Shown here: positions 5,654 to 6,700 of the stretch, one piece after another
How positions within the stretch are numbered: position 1 is the stretch's first letter
Layout of the letters: each line of letters begins with the position of its first letter
The notes under the pieces: generated by a model
What the model saw: the letters and a program-made list of their open reading frames with translations, nothing else
The model's database searches: none
What the model was told of the DNA's origin: nothing
DNA from: Rubrobacter sp.
Lineage (GTDB): Bacteria; Actinomycetota; Rubrobacteria; Rubrobacterales; Rubrobacteraceae
Length of the DNA: 6,700 nt
Assembly: GCA_013815485.1 (NCBI GenBank)
Contig: JACDGB010000099.1
Span: 1 to 6,700 of the forward strand
Direction of reading: 5' to 3'
Translations under genes and position numbers: made by a program

Positions 5654-6633
5654 CGTGCCGCTCTTTTGGAAGGGCTGCCGCTTATCCAGCCAGGAGCAAT
5701 CGTCTCTTCCCGCGCCCACTCCACCTGGGCCTCTATCCCTCTCTTCAACCCAACCTGCGGGCGATAGCCGAGATCCCGCTCCACCAGCTCCAGGCCTGCC
5801 CATGTGGAGTACACATCCCCCTCGGCGCACGGCCCGTGGGCGATCTCGATCCGGACGTCCAGGGCGCGCCGGACGTGATCCACGAGCTCGTCAACCGTGG
5901 CGCGGTCCCCGCCGCCCACGTTATAGACGCCGCCGGGCGGAGCTTGCAGTGCGGCCACCGTGGCGTCCACCACGTCCGAGACGTACGTCATCTCGCGCAT
6001 CTGGCTCCCATCCCCGAAGACCCGCAAGGGCTCCCCTCGCAGCGCCGCCGAGATGAAACGCGAGAGCGCCATATCCGGCCTTTGACGGGGACCGTAGACG
6101 GTGAAGTAACGCAGGATCGTAGCGGGCACGCCTCGCTGCCGGGCGTAGAGTTTGACCAGCTCCTCGGCGGCCAGCTTGCTCAACCCATACGGCGAGGCGG
6201 GCCGCAGGCTCGCAGTTTCCTTCGCCGGGCCGTCCACCGATCCATACACCGATGAAGACGAAGCGAATACGAACCGCTCCACGCTCTGTCCCGAAAGCGC
6301 CTCCAGCAGCCGCTGGGTAGCCTCCACGTTCCGCTCCAGATACCGGGGAAAGTTGTCCCCCCAACTGGCCCGAACCCCGGACTCCGCAGCCAGGTGCGCG
6401 ACGCCATCTACCCCTCGCAGAAGGTCATCGAAGTCCAGGTCCAGGAGATCTCCCTCCATCAGGCGGAAGTCCTCCGCCCCGGCGGCCCGGACCAGGTTCC
6501 CCTCCTTGCGCTCCCGGGAATAGTAGCTGGTGAAGCCGTCCACCCCCACTACCTCGTGGCCCAGCTCCAGCAGCCTTTCCGCGAGGTGAGACCCTATGAA
6601 CCCTGCTGCTCCTGTTACTAGTATCCGGCTCAC
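5650..6633 (-). CDS. NAD-dependent nucleotide-sugar epimerase (UDP-glucose/UDP-glucuronate 4-epimerase type)
   Basis: This 327-residue extended short-chain dehydrogenase interconverts C4 epimers of a nucleotide sugar through a bound-NAD 4-keto intermediate. Visible are the NAD-binding VTGAAGFIGSH (6-16), Asp32 after the second strand, HLAAESGVRASW (80-91), ASSSSVYG (124-131) with catalytic serines, and YGLSK (149-153) with catalytic Tyr and Lys. RYFTVYGPRQRPDMALSRF (175-193) and MREMTYVSDVVDA (212-224) resemble the UDP-glucuronate 4-epimerase branch, as does the SYYSRERK segment (36-43). Substrate cannot be fixed, since UDP-glucose, UDP-glucuronate and related sugars all remain possible. The start is GTG 6633-6631, giving MSRILVTGA; upstream there is only a modest GGGG ribosome binding site. 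It is the first visible gene of the leftward run and is coupled to the 49-residue gene by a 4-base overlap. The 67 bases to its right hold no gene I can identify. Confidence 0.9.
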   Translation of the reverse strand: MSRILVTGAAGFIGSHLAERLLELGHEVVGVDGFTSYYSRERKEGNLVRAAGAEDFRLMEGDLLDLDFDDLLRGVDGVAHLAAESGVRASWGDNFPRYLERNVEATQRLLEALSGQSVERFVFASSSSVYGSVDGPAKETASLRPASPYGLSKLAAEELVKLYARQRGVPATILRYFTVYGPRQRPDMALSRFISAALRGEPLRVFGDGSQMREMTYVSDVVDATVAALQAPPGGVYNVGGGDRATVDELVDHVRRALDVRIEIAHGPCAEGDVYSTWAGLELVERDLGYRPQVGLKRGIEAQVEWAREETIAPGWISGSPSKRAAR

Positions 6634-6700
6634 AGAGCGTACCCCAAGCGTGATGCCGTCAAGGCGAGTCCTTTCCCAAGCCGAACACCCTTGCTTTGAC

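Noticed and set aside
5654..5830. 59-codon upstream extension of the 49-residue gene
   Set aside because: It lies inside the epimerase coding region in another frame, is Gly/Arg-rich, and the ATGA junction marks the likely start.
6636..6662. TTGACG ... TACGCT promoter-like pair before the epimerase
   Set aside because: The spacer is 15 bases and the -10 match is poor; transcription would start at or past the GTG. The true promoter may lie to the right of the window.

Overview
The window looks like part of a cell-surface glycan biosynthesis locus of a high-GC bacterium. GC-rich codons, five non-ATG starts among seven genes and strong Shine-Dalgarno sequences fit an actinobacterium. A Rubrobacter-type genome is my guess, not something the sequence proves. 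I see no tRNA or rRNA gene, CRISPR array, insertion sequence or attachment site. Coding density is high, and no gene-free stretch exceeds about 205 bases.

Layout. At the left edge the first 133 codons of a dTDP-glucose 4,6-dehydratase (rfbB/rmlB) run leftward out of the window. A 204-bp divergent gap (402-605) carries a good leftward promoter and a weaker rightward one. The rightward unit is a PAPS-dependent sulfotransferase with an N-terminal coiled coil (606-1814), then a UDP-sulfoquinovose synthase, sqdB (1918-3120), started at TTG behind a near-perfect ribosome binding site. A 12-bp GC-rich hairpin (3235-3265) lies in the convergent gap after sqdB.

The right half is a leftward, operon-like run of four genes. 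These are a nucleotide-sugar epimerase (6633-5650), a 49-residue protein joined to it by an ATGA overlap (5653-5504), a second sulfotransferase two bases further on (5501-4542), and a third sulfotransferase 74 bases beyond that (4467-3295). The second and third are diverged paralogues of each other and belong to a different subfamily from the first.

How the genes may work together. RfbB and the epimerase would make activated sugars (a dTDP-4-keto-6-deoxyglucose branch and an epimerised UDP-sugar). SqdB would make UDP-sulfoquinovose, a sugar with a carbon-bound sulfonate. The three sulfotransferases would add sulfate esters from PAPS. The simplest reading is a surface glycan or glycolipid carrying two chemical forms of sulfur. 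No glycosyltransferase, SQDG synthase, flippase or polymerase gene is inside the window.

The most unusual element is the 49-residue protein. It is essentially a free-standing copy of the coiled-coil plus S-[KR]-x-W-[KR]-L tail that ends the third sulfotransferase. The second sulfotransferase, its direct neighbour, loses homology exactly where that tail should begin.
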